NCBI RefSeq assembly: GCF_036711975.1
Contig: NC_091968.1
Coordinates: forward strand, 5,766,001 to 5,830,000
DNA: 64,000 nt
Direction of reading: 5' to 3'
DNA from: Onthophagus taurus
Lineage: Eukaryota > Arthropoda > Insecta > Coleoptera > Scarabaeidae
In this document: piece by piece, positions 1 to 11,182 of the stretch
Layout: every line of letters starts with the position of its first letter
Numbering within the stretch: position 1 is the stretch's first letter
Program-made: the position numbers and the translations under genes
Notes under the pieces: generated by a model
The model's database searches: none
Told to the model about the DNA's origin: nothing
The model's input: the letters and a program-made list of their open reading frames with translations, nothing else

Positions 1-1002
1 TCTGAGAGTGAGGTTTGTCGCTTCAGTGACCTCAAAACAACGTTCGAAGAGTGTTTTAATGTAAAGTTTTTTGAAATTGGAAATAACCTGCTGGTCCATA
101 GGCTGAAGTAACGGAGTGGTATTGGGAGGCAGAAAAAGGATTTTGATGAAATTAAATTCTACAAGGAGCTCGTTTTGTAGGCTTGGAGGATGAGCAGGTG
201 CGTTGTCCATTACAAGTAAGGCTTGGAGTGGCAAATTCATCTCTAACAAATATTTTTTCAAAGAAGAACCAAACACTTCATAGTCAGTGAAAATATCGCG
301 TGTCACCTCTTTTGGATTTTAAATTTTTTGAAGGCTTATGGAGTTTCTGCGTGGTTTAATTTTTAAATCGCCACTTGCATTAGCACAAAATAGCAGCGTG
401 AGCCGGTCTTTCATTGGCTTGTGGCCCGGCAATGCATTTTCTTCTACGAAGCAATACAATGCAATGAAGAGACCCGTGTCATCGCAATTAAATACTTGTT
501 GTGGGAGATAGCCTTTAGCATCTACAAGCCTTTTGAAGTCATCGATGAAAATTTCGGCAGCCTTTGTGTCAGAACTTGCAGCTTCACCTCACAACGCCGT
601 GGATGCCGGTTCTTTTTTTCGAACCATCCACGACTAGCTTTAAATACTATTTCTTCAGCCGTTGATGATCCTGGCGTCTTCCTAACGAGGTCGGCAAAAA
701 TAGCTTTTGCCTTTTCACAAATGGTGCTTTCGTTAAATGTTTCACGTTGTAATTGATTTTCATTTATCCAAATGAGAAGCAGCCTTTCAGCATCATTGAG
801 AATTCGTAACCGTTGGATAAAATTTCTTAACACTCCCTTTGATGCATCCACCTCTGTAATCTTATCCTTGTTCTTGAGGAGTGGAAATCGTTGATGTGCA
901 GCGATTGTACGTGCGAGCTAGATCAGACACACTCACACCTTGTTCACGCTTTTTAATGATTTCCTGCTTCGTTTCTAGGGTTATTTTTCTTCTTTTGTAC
1001 AT
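1..1002 (-). pseudogene. Tigger/jerky-like transposase (CENP-B HTH plus DDE domain), broken and partial
   Basis: This is a cut-and-paste DNA transposase of the Tigger/pogo group. The start codon is at 1002-1000, and the first 40 residues form a CENP-B/psq-type helix-turn-helix (MYKRRKITLETKQEIIKKRE, then SDLARTYNR). A second DNA-binding block of the HTH_Tnp_Tc5 type follows (ERLLLIWIN, then RGWFEKKNR). The catalytic part can be read across frames: NCDDTGLF (first Asp, position about 470), MDNAPAH (second Asp, about 205) and NTTPLLQPMDQQ (third Asp, about 125). A shift after the first HTH, another near 545 and an in-frame stop near 320 break it. The C-terminus lies off the left edge. The family assignment is firm and the copy is dead. 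Confidence 0.85.
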
Positions 1003-1003
1003 A

Positions 1004-1149
1004 CACTGTGTTAATTAATTATCGTACCCGACGTCATCATTGCAAGTATGCAACCAAATACGCAAATCGCGTATTGCAATACCATTACTGTGAGATTGGT
1101 TGCATACTTGCAATAATGATGTCGGGTACGATAATTAATTAACACACTG
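1004..1149. mobile_element. 146-bp palindromic MITE, copy 1, inserted in Tigger
   Basis: This is an almost perfect inverted repeat with arms of about 53 bp around a short AT-rich centre. The ends read CACTGTGTTAATTAATTATC and its complement, and TA duplications flank it (1002-1003 and 1150-1151). A same-length copy lies at 28529-28674, and a degenerate one at 45410 is split by a transposon. It has no coding capacity. Length, palindrome and TA target fit a Tc1/mariner-type MITE. Confidence 0.9.
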
Positions 1150-1878
1150 TAGTTGGTTTCTTATGGCTTATTTGTCGGGGATATTATGAATAGTTATTAA
1201 ACCGAATATCTAAACAAAATCGTCACTAACACATTAACGTAGTGAGTGGTAAACACACAAACAAAGCACAACCGAGTGACGAGAATAAGGGACTTCGCCT
1301 AAGCGTGTGTCACTCGTTATGCGAAATGCTCGTTATGAGAGGTACTCGTTAAGCAAGGTTCCACTGTATTGATAAAAGATGAACAGCGCTCATCTGATTG
1401 GTTAACGAAATCAAACCTCTGGTGGCTTTAATCCTAGATAAAATTCTGATGTACAAAATTGAAAAAGTTGAATCTACAAACTTGTGCAATGTAAAATACG
1501 CAATGATTGAAAATGAATCATAAGAAGTGCGTGATTTCAGTAGTTTTTTTAACTAATATTTGAATGTTTAATACCCGCATGTCTGTCAGAATACCAGCAT
1601 CATCGCTGCGACGTAACGATAGCAACGCTCCACATAAACTTTTCCCAGACAGCTTTATTTTCTGTAATATTAACCAGCAATACTTTATATTTTGATCATG
1701 TCATTCCATGTCATTTTAAAAACACACAACATTCCAATATTTGTATTAAATTTACAAAAAATAATCATTTAATACAAGGCCAATATTAAAGCAATTAAAA
1801 CAATTAGGATAATATTAATGATATTGTACGATTAATCTTAAAGAAAAAAGTTTTAATTTGTTTGTTTTATTATTTTAG

Positions 1879-2872
1879 GTTCTTCAATGCAAACTAGAAA
1901 CGGCCACCAAAAAAGAAATCGGTTTAGTTGGCGAATTAGATCGAACGCGCGAAGAAAACGAAGATTTAAAATTCCAGGTAAGCTAAAAATATGAATCCCC
2001 TTAAATTATATCTAATTATTTTTTCGTTGTTTTAGCTTGAAGATAAAAACATTGAACTCGAAGGAACAAAAGCGCGCGTTCGAGTTTTAGAACAACTCCA
2101 AAAACCTCCACAATCATCCGCGCCATCGCCGGATGTTATACCCGCATCGGAATCACCCCCGAATCACCTCGAACGGATGTCCAGATCGGAAATAACAACG
2201 GCCAGTATGAAAGCGATGAGTCCGTTTCCGTTAACGCTCCAATTGGATCACTCCTCAAGCACGGAGTCGGCTCACGATCAAGCGACCAACGAGGCCGCAA
2301 CTCGGAAATCAACCAATAATAGTAATAAATCAAAACAACCGAGTAAAATTCCCTTAAAATCATACGCGGCACCAAAACCACCGATAAACAACAATTCGGG
2401 TAATCCATCGAGTTATAAGAGTAATCATAGCAATAACAGTTATAAAAGCGGTGGGAATTTTAGTAATAATTATCATAATAAAAGTGGTAACCATCACCAC
2501 CATAATAGTCATCATCACCATCACAATAATGCACCGCGTAGTCGTAGTGGGGATTCATTAAATAGATCGCACAGTGCACAAAGTTGGCGAAATAATTACA
2601 AAAATAATCATGGAGGAGGAGATTTAAAAGATTCGATGGGGGCGAGTTTTAATTCCGGAAACGGCGGTTTATCAACGAATTCAAGAGGAACGTTAAGAAA
2701 AGCATCCTCTTCGGCAACTTCCGGTTCGATAACATCGTCTTCTTCGTCGTCGGTGAGAAGGAGCGGAAGTGTTAGGGACTCGCCGTCGTCTTCGTCGGAT
2801 CCATCAAAGGTACGAAACAAACTGTCGTTCTGGAGCAACTTTTTGAAAATACTCGACAACGATCCGGCGTGA
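1879..2872 (+). CDS. 3' part of an unidentified coiled-coil gene with Ser/Asn/His-rich tail (short 3' end)
   Basis: Two exons are supported. 1879-1977 (33 codons, preceded by TATTTTAG, followed by GTAAGC) encodes a charged heptad-type helix (ELDRTREENEDLKFQ). 2036-2872 follows acceptor TTGTTTTAG in the same frame and continues the coiled coil (LEDKNIELEG, ARVRVLEQL). It then runs into a disordered tail rich in Ser, Asn and Pro, with a His/Asn block around 2490-2530 and a Ser/Arg block near 2720-2800. Reading through gives a stop at 2870-2872. A consensus donor (AAAG/GTACGA at 2809/2810) would instead join in frame to 13768. Upstream exons are outside the window. The helix looks like a cytoskeletal or scaffold protein, but I do not recognise the family and assign no function. 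Confidence 0.7.
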
Positions 2873-2882
2873 CTTCAAAATC

Positions 2883-2896
2883 AATAAAATAAAAAT
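2883..2896 (+). terminator. Polyadenylation signals for the short 3' end
   Basis: Two overlapping AATAAA-type hexamers (ATCAATAAAATAAAAAT) lie about 10 bp after the stop at 2872. This fits a transcript that retains the donor at 2810 and ends here. Confidence 0.45.
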
Positions 2897-3230
2897 ACGA
2901 CGGCTTCAGAGTCGAAGTCGTCTCCGGGGGCGTCTGGCGATGAAATCTGAAATCGTTGGTCGTTTAGGGGGTCACAACAACCACTACTGCCACTACCACC
3001 AACCTCTAAATATCTCTAAATCTCGTATCTCTGTGTGTGTGTTTTTATTACGCAGTAAGTCATCGCTTATTTTATTTTTATTTATTAATTTTTTTTTATT
3101 TGGTTTTTTGATTAGTCATTGTATCAATTTTTACGTTATCTCATCTTGTTATTATGTTTTTTTAGTTTTATCTCATCCGCTTTGCTTTAATTTTTTTTAA
3201 GTGTAATAGTATTTTAATTATTAATAATAA

Positions 3231-4650
3231 TAACCGATTTCGGTAAATTACCCGTGTTCAGGAGCGCCAATTAATGAAACGAAATCATTAATTATTTTGA
3301 AATGGTCCTCTAATACTTTTTCTTCACTTAACAAACACCTTAATTCATCAATTTCATCATTATAAAGTTTTAATGAATTTATTGGTTTTGTGTCTATTTT
3401 GTACTCAAATGTACCACAAAAAATAGCTTTTTTGCGTAAATGATGTACTTTAAAACATCTCGTTTTTTATAGTCTTGTTACTAATCTATATGAAGATGGT
3501 AGCAATAGCTCTAGATGCACATATTGATCTATATGTGTATGAAGGAGATAAGTAACGATTATTGTATTAACACTTACCTTGTTTATCAATGTTGCTGCAG
3601 ACTTCTAGAATCTATTGAACTGGAATGGGTAATTCTTGAAATTTTGAACTGGATTGTGTAGAACTGAACCTAGAACAGAAGAAAACATCATTGATATAAC
3701 AGAACTTGTGTCATGAAGAGTTTACATAGTGAGGAAGTTCTGCCACACTCAGCCAAAGTATTTAAAGAAAGTAATATTTATTGTGCAAAATATACAAAGT
3801 TAGTCTAACATGAAGCAGAGGACACGGTGGAGGAAGATAGAATGGGAGAAAGCAGATGAGTACTAAAAAAGGTAAGGAGTAAGTAATTTGAAAGTCAGAG
3901 GAAATATGTATTGATAAAAGAGATAGAAGATTGGAAGGAAGATGCTGAGAAGCCACGACTAGAGTCGTCTATGTGCAGAAAATGAAGTACATATTATGAA
4001 AAGGCAAAGCCGAGTTCGCTTGCGGCCGAGACTTATTATATCTTGAAGATACTAAGTATTGGATACGCTCGGCTATTAAAATCACGATGGTCAAAGATAA
4101 AACTGTAATATTTCGATATATCATAAAAACCAAGATCGCTTGCAGCCGACTACACTCATTATTTTTTTTTATTATGTTGGATGCAAACGGGACAAGCCCA
4201 GCGAAGCATCCACTAATAAAACACAATAAAAAAGAAATTCTTAACAAAAATAAATAATTAACAAAAAAATCATCAAGCAATAACAAAAATGAATATGAAA
4301 TGATATATTAGTATGAAAATGATAATAATTAACAAAAAAGAGAAACTTAATTTAAAAAAAATGTACTGCCAAGGTAGCTTATTTAGAAAAACCAAGGTGG
4401 CAGTGAACATGTTCAAACAAGAACAATAGCGATTTAAAGTGAACATAAGTCAAACAGAAACTTTAAATTTTACTTCAGATAGTATCGTGGAGCAGTCAAC
4501 AACGTCATTTCTTATTTTATGAAGAAAAATTAAATCATGTATATTGCGCCTGAAGGAGAGTTGCAGATAAAGACTGCAATTGATACGGATACCATAAAGT
4601 ATGGGGAAGGTTAAAGTGTCCAAAAATGAAAATTTTATGATCAGGGTAGC
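3231..4650. other. Intronic AT-rich stretch, no recognised feature
   Basis: Short open frames here (for example minus-strand ones at 3762-4286) have low-complexity AT-driven composition and no domain. It lies between the two candidate 3' ends of the coiled-coil gene and is probably intron with decayed repeats. Confidence 0.5.
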
Positions 4651-4842
4651 CGTCGCAAACGTATACAGGGTGTTTCTGTAAATCGTGGCACAGATACTAC
4701 AATCACAAATACTACAGTCAAAATGATGTGTAAAAGTGTGTCCAGACATTGCGCGGCATTCGAGCGCGGCGTATCGTGTTCCAGCTGTTGCTAATGAACA
4801 TTTGCAGTAAACGTTCGTGGGCGTATTGCTGTATACAAAAAA

Positions 4843-5022
4843 ATGGATAACGAAACATTGATTCGTTTATATGAGGCATATGAATCGTTGAAAATGTGGG
4901 ATCCACAAGAAAAAGATTACTACGATAAAATTAAACGTTTAAAAATTTTAATCTACTTAAGAAAGAATTAAAAGTTAAAATGAAAAGACTTTTAAGTGCG
5001 TATAGGCAAGAAAGAAATAAAC
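4843..5022 (+). pseudogene. MADF-domain fragment (PIF/Harbinger-type accessory protein)
   Basis: The reading LIRLYEAYESLKMWDP, then a short gap and RLLSAYRQERNK, matches the MADF layout: helix with an aromatic, WDP, and a terminal 'LLSxYRxERxK' helix. The middle of the domain has a deletion or stop. MADF proteins commonly accompany PIF/Harbinger transposases. No Harbinger nuclease is seen nearby. The right end abuts the foldback Tc1 element at 5023, so that element may have truncated it. Confidence 0.6.
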
Positions 5023-5505
5023 TGACCGGCAAAAAAAACCGGCCACTTTCAATTAGCCAAAACTTCAAAGCTGGCTTTCTCGCGAACCGCGCATTCGATT
5101 TTGGTGATTCTTTTTTTGATCGAAAGGTTGATTCTTTTGTAATAATCCTGCGATAGAAATTTTTATTCGGATATTAATTTGAGCATATACGGGCTGCAAG
5201 AATGAGAAAAACTTTTTTTTCTCGAAATTTCTAATACCCTGTGGGTTGCAACTGCTACAGCAGATGGTGTTAACTGGAATCAAACGGAAGCCCAATCTTT
5301 TCTGAACATCTTATTTTTTTATTCACTCTATTATCTCTATTACTAACAAAGATGCAGTGTTTTAAAGCGAACGCCTGTAAAAACAAGACAAGCAAGCATA
5401 AAATAATCTAAGGTGGCGCGCTAGGTAGCGTATGTCATTTGTTTCGAATAGTAAATTGACAGTTGTTAAAGATTTTTACAGTCTTTTAACATAATAGCAA
5501 TCCCG

Positions 5506-6300
5506 TTGTCAGTAACTGATGTTGCGCGTATTGTTACTTTAATTGAGAATGGCAAAAGTCAGCAATACGTTGCCCATACGTTGGGTATACCCCCAACAAC
5601 AGTTCAAGATGCCTGGAATCAATATGTGGAAACAGGAAATTTCACTAGGCGGCAAGGTTTCGGTAGAAGACGAGTGACAACAGCAGTTGATGACCGATTT
5701 ATTGTTCTAAACACTCTGAGGAATCGTAGCACGACAGCTGTAGAAACTCGGCATCGTCTTCAAATGGTGCATGGGGTTGACGTAAGTGAAAGAACTATTC
5801 ATCGAAGACTTGATAAAAGTGATCTGACTGCAAGAAGACCTGCCAAAAGACCTCGGTTGCTCCAGAGACATCGGCGAACACGTCTGCAATTTGGGCGCGT
5901 ACATATGAATTAGGGAATGGAACAATGGGGTAAGGTGCTCTTCACTGACGCCTCCCGTTTTTGTCTCCGGTCACCTGATGGTTGAAAATGAGTGTGGAGA
6001 CGTCGTAATGAAAGGTTTGCGACCTGCACAATTTCGGAAAGAGTACTTTTCCTTGGAGGTTCTATTCCCATTTTATTGGTGATGTATTCATGCTAATGCA
6101 TGACAATGCGCGACCGCACGTAGCACGTGTGGTTAACGAAAATCTTGATGAAGTAGGGTATTGAACGGATAGAGTGGCTAGCGTGCAGCCCGGATCTTTG
6201 GGACCAACTTGAGAGACGCATTCGTCGTCGTCCTGTCCTACCGGACAACCTTCAAGAGTTACGAATTGCTTTTGAAGAAGAGTTTGCCGCAATTGCTCAC
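5506..6300 (+). pseudogene. Tc1-like transposase, N-terminal HTH region plus decayed DDE part
   Basis: The first 135 residues form the paired HTH DNA-binding region of a Tc1/mariner transposase (ARIVTLIENGKSQQYVAHTL, then RRRVTTAVDDRFIVL). The frame closes at 5913, but related sequence continues: WGKVLFTDASRFCLRSPDG at about 5925 (first Asp), followed by frameshifted remnants to about 6300. The DDE core is incomplete and the copy is inactive. The start used is a TTG, because no upstream ATG lies in frame. Confidence 0.7.
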
Positions 6301-6420
6301 TGACATCAACAACATGCACCATTTGAAGACGACACCGAGCTTCTGCAGCTGTCGTTCTACGATTGCTTAGAACAATAAAACTGTCATTAGCTACTATTGT
6401 CACTCGTCTTGTTTTCACAG
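6290..6420 (-). pseudogene. Inverted duplicate of Tc1 transposase HTH segment
   Basis: The minus strand reads RRVTIVANDSFIVLSNRRTT, close to the plus-strand segment at about 5665-5720 (RRVTTAVDDRFIVL). It is part of the right arm of the foldback element 5023-6775 and is not an independent gene. Confidence 0.7.
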
Positions 6421-7139
6421 GCGATCGCTTTAAAATACTACATCTTCGTTAGTAACAGAGATAATAGAGTGAATAAAAAAAACAAAATGCTCAGAAAAGA
6501 TTGGACTGGACCATTTGATTCCAGTTAACACCCTCTGCTGTAGCAGTTGCACCCCACAGGGTATCACAAATTTCGAGAAAAAAAGGTTTTCTCATTCTTG
6601 CACCCCGTATATGCTCAAATTAATATCCGAATAAAAATTTCTATCGCAGGATTATTACAAAAGAATCAACCTTTCGATCAAAAAAAGAATCATCAAAATC
6701 GAATAAGTGGTTCGCAAGCAAGCCAGCTTTGAAATTGTGGCTACATTTTAGTGGCCGGTTTTTTTTTGCCGGTCAGCGTAGAAAAAAGAATAGCAATGTA
6801 ACTGGATCAGGTTAGTTTAGGCCCACTTTTACCACCTGTAATTAAAGTGGTTGATATCTTCAGCTAACAAATAGCGCAAAAATCGTGTTTTACCATCATA
6901 TTTATCTTGTTGGTTTACCGGTTTGAGGTTCGGTATAAAAATTTATCTGTGGAATAGGTTCGACTCGTTTTTTACTAGATGGCGTATCATTTATATGTAA
7001 CCTCTATTTTGACATAAACTAAAGTGCGTGGCGTGTCTCACATATACCGGGCACACGTTCTTTGATATGTCCAAATTGGCGCGTGGCAGAATTGTGTCCG
7101 ACGAACGCCGCGCGTTGCTGCTGCGCAATGTGTGGTCAT

Positions 7140-7385
7140 ACCTTAAAAATGTTTCGTCTAAGCCCATAAGTGGCTAAGATATGGGCCTTCAGACTTAAGA
7201 AATTTTCATACATTTTCTTAAATATTTTCAATATGGTTTTTCTTAGAAAAACTAAATTTGGCAAACAGCGCAATGTTATCATAAGAAATCGTTTAAGATT
7301 ACTACTAAAAATATCGTACCATGGGATCAATGCTCCCAAATTTTTGATTAGACGCATCGTTTTCGAGATATTTGCAAAAAGATAA
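7140..7385. repeat. Inverted partner of 10860-11110
   Basis: The segment is similar to the reverse complement of 10860-11110 (for example GGCTAAGATAT and TTTGGCAAACAG in one orientation, their complements in the other). The two may be the arms of one old element since filled by insertions, or two copies of a dispersed repeat. The ORFs over it are not real genes. Confidence 0.6.
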
Positions 7386-7722
7386 ATCGATTTTGCAATG
7401 TTTTCATTAATCGTAGATGCCTATGGAAACAAATTGTAGTAAAGACAACCTGGTAGAAAAACATTTCAAAATATCGAAAGACATTTAGATGAGACAGGAA
7501 ATATTAGATAGAAATATGTAAATAACGGGAATCAGAGGTCAGTTCGTACACCCCAACTAGAAGAAAACATTTTAGTTTTTTTGGCTGATCGTAGTCCTGC
7601 TAAAACTGTTGGTAGCAACAGTTTAGACATATGAGAATATCCAAAGGTCATGTCTTACATGAACAGCAATTGTATCCATACCATTTGTCGAGAGTACAAG
7701 AATAAAAAATCCGTTGCAAGTA

Positions 7723-8657
7723 CAGGTGTCTCAAATTCGTTGTCCGCATAGGCTATCTGCGAAACTAAGAGAGATAGAGAAAAAGTAACTTACATGTCAT
7801 GATCTCGTTTTTCGAGAAACTGTTAATGCCGAAAACTCCAAACAGCTATCATCTTTTGTTTTCGTCCTATTGACAAAAACTGAAATGGAGTAATACTCCA
7901 TCTCTATTATCATCATTATAATATAATTAAAATATTGTATGGGCAAGCGTCAGACGTCTTGTTCAATTTCCCTACACGATGATGGATTTATCGGATTTAA
8001 GCCTTTAAGCATTGACTTCATCCTCCTGCAGGTCGGTCATTTTGGTATGTTTTTGCACGTGGTTTCGTGAAGGATCAAAAATCTATTACATTTTCTGCTA
8101 ACCGACTGGAGGTTCTTCTGTGCGGTTGTCTTCTTTCCGGATACCTTGTGAAATATAATTCCGCGGCTAACGTCGCATTTTTATCTGATAACCATCATGT
8201 TACATTTTTCATAATTTTCGAAATTCATTGTAAAGTTTTATTCAGTTTTGTCATACTTTGCCACTCAACATGACTGAGCACCAGCACATACTGCTAGAGT
8301 TGTTAGAGAATTTTTAAATACATATGTAGCCAACTATTGTAAGAATCCATGTTGCAAGTTTATTAAAAATATATGAAGGAAATTATTTTATATAAAATTT
8401 CTTACTTGCTTGTATTTAAATGTTTATTGGTACCGGTTTCGACTTTTAAGTCATCATCAGCCAAAATGTTTGTCGTTTTCACAAGTTTTTCAGTTTTTGC
8501 CGATATTTTTGGGCGAAAACTAAAGACGATAGCTGTTCGGAGTATTAGGCATTAGCAATTTCTCAAAAAACGAGATCATTACGTGCAAGCTACTTTTTGT
8601 CTATTTCTTTTAGTTTCGGAGATAGCTTATGCGGACAACGAATTTTTGGGACACCTG
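7723..8657. mobile_element. 935-bp foldback element with TA duplication
   Basis: Ends are CAGGTGTCTCAAATTCGTTG and CAGGTGTCCCAAAAATTCG (read inward), flanked by TA at 7721-7722 and 8658-8659. Arms of about 150 bp share the 'GAGATCAT..AAACGAG' block with the larger foldback at 15566-18945, so both belong to one family. The middle holds a motif like a Penelope-type terminus at 8429-8460. No coding capacity. Confidence 0.75.
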
Positions 8658-9529
8658 TACAGTGTGGCCATACTATGATGGAAAAATGTACTATTGATGC
8701 TGCATTTTTAGACCAAAGTAGTTTTTACAGATAACCATTAATTCGAAAAATGCTGAAGATTAATTGGACTTACTTGACTAAGCAACAAATGAATAATGTT
8801 GACAAAAACGGGATTTTCGTTTTCATCTCTCTAAAAATATAAGACTTCTCAGAATAGACAGGCTCAAACTATTGAAAATTGTTTGGTGCCTGTCTACTTG
8901 ATGACAGCTATTACAAGCACAGAAGCCGCTTGGTCACTCATTACGTTTTACGATTATACAGGGTGTTTCTGTAAGTCGTGGCATAAATTCAATCACTAAA
9001 ACTAGAGACAAAATGATGACGATTCGTGTAAAAATTTTTGAAGAAAATAATATAGAATTTGATTTTGTACTTTTAAACTGGTTTTTATTTTATATAGAAT
9101 TTAAGTCTAACCAGTTTCGGCCCTTGGCCATCTTCAGAAACTCTACAAATAGATTAATATCTCTCATCTTATCCATTTTACAAACATATTTCTTAATATC
9201 TCTTTTTGTTTTGTTAAAAAAGATCACATATCCAAGTTGAAATCAGATTATTAGTTACTAATTTACAAAATTAAAGTTTAAAAAGTTGTAAAATGAAATT
9301 AAGGACGAAGTGTTACAAGTTTACAGGTTAAAATTTAAGAACTCTTTTTTTTAACAAAACAAATATTCAGAAACTTGGGAAAAATTCAAGAATTATTATG
9401 TTGCTTAAAAATCGACGATTTTTTTTTTGATCAATGTGCAATGACCCAAAAAACACGTTAAAAATAAAAAGAAAGTGCAAAAAAATGACACACTAGATTA
9501 ACTTCAGTTATAAAACTTCTATTACATGA

Positions 9530-10150
9530 TCACTAAGTTCAGGATTAAAATGTCAACCTCAATTTTGACGTATTTGTAATCTCCATTAAAAATCCTTTAA
9601 AATGAGTACAAACACGACATATTTATCTTCAATAATAAGATGGTCAACTTCCGGTTAAGAATGTTAACGTCAATTTTGACATATTTGTAATTTAATTCCA
9701 ATATTATTCGAGATATAAGCAACTTCCGGTTTGAAATGTCAATGTCATTTTGACATATTCTTAATTTTTATGAAATATCTTAATATTTGTCACAAAAACA
9801 AAAATATAATAAACAAAAAAAATAAAAAATTAAGGTTGGTATTAACATTTAAAAATTAAATTGCTATCTTCATTGTTGCTAACTTCGGGTTTAATGATTT
9901 TTATTCTAACTTTTTTGTTATTTGAGATAAGTGCGTCATCTTTGGACTCATTTTAAAGGTTTTTTAATGAAGATGACAAATATTTATGTCAAAATTGACG
10001 TGACGTTTCAAACCGCAAGTGATTGTATTTCCATTAATATTAAAGTTAAATATGTCAAGTTTGGACTCATTTTAAAGGTTATTTTATGAAGATTACGAAT
10101 ATAATAATAAAATTAAAGTTGACATTGACAACTGAAAGTGTTTTTCAAGT
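9530..10150. repeat. AT-rich palindromic repeat block
   Basis: Short modules such as AAAATGTCAACCTCAATTTT and TTTAAAATGAG recur in both orientations across this stretch (around 9550, 9660, 9720, 9950, 10060), giving a loose inverted structure. It is non-coding and lies inside the 8959-11180 element. Confidence 0.5.
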
Positions 10151-10229
10151 GTGTTTGTCAAGTGGTGTATAACGCGGTCTAATTGTACTGAAGAAAATCC
10201 AAATTTTATGCTGCATTGAGTAATAGTAT

Positions 10230-10810
10230 ATTAAAAAACAAGTTTCGTAAGACACGTTTGAAGTGCACGAATTCAAATTGAAAAACGAGTGGCGAAGCCA
10301 CGAGTTTTTTAATGAATGAGTGCTTTAAGTCTTATGAAACGTGTTTTTTATGCTATTTTTTGTAATTCGCGTTTTTATCCTTTTTTTTTAACAAAAATAA
10401 AATAAATTTTGACAATGTAGGGAAATAGGTATGCAGCAGTTGGTAACACCGTAACACTTGAAAATAGAAATTTGAATTGACAATTACAAACTGTCAAAAC
10501 ACAAAATGTATTCACCTGAAAAAAATGTTTCAAGCACACCTCCCAAAATAAGAGAAATTGCTCAGTGTTCAATGTCCTCATCATTGTGGACCTTGTATTC
10601 GATGCTAAGAACGTGTTTAAACATCCATAGACAAAAATTATCACATTGACAACTAGAAAAATTAATGACCCAATGTCACCAACTTGAACTGGTTCCATAA
10701 AATGTTACTAAAATCTCATTACAGCATCGGATGCTGTAAAGAGTCTCATTACAGCACCCGTTTGAGTACTGTTATAGCTTCCATTACCGTAGCGAATTAC
10801 AAAAATAATT
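10230..10810. repeat. Dispersed repeat, copy 1 (uninterrupted)
   Basis: A 580-bp unit whose inner 453 bp (10355-10807) is bounded by inverted TTTTTGTAATTCGCG ends. A second copy occupies 15305-15565 plus 18946-19185, split by a 3.38-kb foldback. Copy 1 therefore shows the empty site (TTTCAAGCACACCTCCC at 10530). The minus-strand ORF at 10375-10698 falls inside the repeat and has no recognised domain. Confidence 0.8.
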
Positions 10811-11182
10811 TTACAGATTTCTTTTAAACGAATTTGAATCTTTTTGTGAATAACTCGAAAACGATGCGTCTAATCAAAACTTTGTAAGAGTAAAAATAAT
10901 CTTAAAATGAGATAGGATTTTAGAATCAGTTGCTAAATTGTTTGCATAAGTTCAAAAGTGATCTTAAACGATTTCTCATGATAAGATTGCACTGTTTGCC
11001 AAATTTTATTTTTCTAAGAGAAATCATATTGAGAATATTTAAGAAAATGTCTAAAAATTTCTTAACTTTCTATATCTTAGCCGTTTATGGATTTAGACCA
11101 AAAATGTTTGCACGAATCGGCATTATTTTGACCCTAGTATTTGTGATTAAAATTATGCAACGACTTACAGAAACAGCTTGTA

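Larger units (their letters stand above)
1..1366 (-). mobile_element. Tigger (pogo-type Tc1/mariner) transposon, 5' end, truncated by window edge
   Basis: The minus strand begins at 1366 with a terminal sequence starting CAGTGGAACCTTGCTTAACG, next to a TA at 1367-1368. Repeats of the type 'CGTTATGAG/CGTTAAGC' follow, as is usual for Tigger ends. The untranslated leader runs to about 1150 and the transposase to the left edge of the window. The other terminus lies outside the window. A 146-bp MITE sits between leader and start codon. Confidence 0.85.
5023..6775. mobile_element. Foldback Tc1-like element with arms of about 380 bp
   Basis: Outer ends TGACCGGC and GCCGGTCA are complementary. The left arm (5023-5405) is repeated inverted at about 6405-6775, with a T-rich/A-rich spacer next to each end. 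The inverted homology continues further in: 6290-6420 is an inverted copy of the transposase coding piece at 5650-5800. The two halves are therefore partial copies of one Tc1-like unit joined head to head. Confidence 0.8.
8959..11180. mobile_element. Foldback or MITE-like element with CAGGGTGTTTCTG ends
   Basis: The left end at 8959 reads CAGGGTGTTTCTGTAAGTCG and the right end, read inward from 11180, CAAGCTGTTTCTGTAAGTCG. TA dinucleotides flank both (8957-8958, 11181-11182). A solitary related end lies at about 4664. The interior contains a palindromic repeat block (about 9530-10150) and the 10230-10810 repeat. No open frame in it looks like a gene. Confidence 0.6.

Noticed and set aside
421-756. 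Plus-strand ORF of 111 residues
   Set aside because: Shadow of the Tigger transposase on the minus strand.
2136-2408. Minus-strand ORF opposite the coiled-coil exon
   Set aside because: Antisense shadow; the plus frame joins correctly through splice sites.
2608-2859. Acidic minus-strand ORF
   Set aside because: Complement of the Ser-rich tail, composition only.
2940-3200. Hydrophobic plus ORF after the coiled-coil gene
   Set aside because: T-rich DNA giving Phe/Leu runs; no promoter or domain.
6547-6732. ORF in the right foldback arm
   Set aside because: Mirror of the left-arm ORF at 5065-5295; both come from the inverted repeat.
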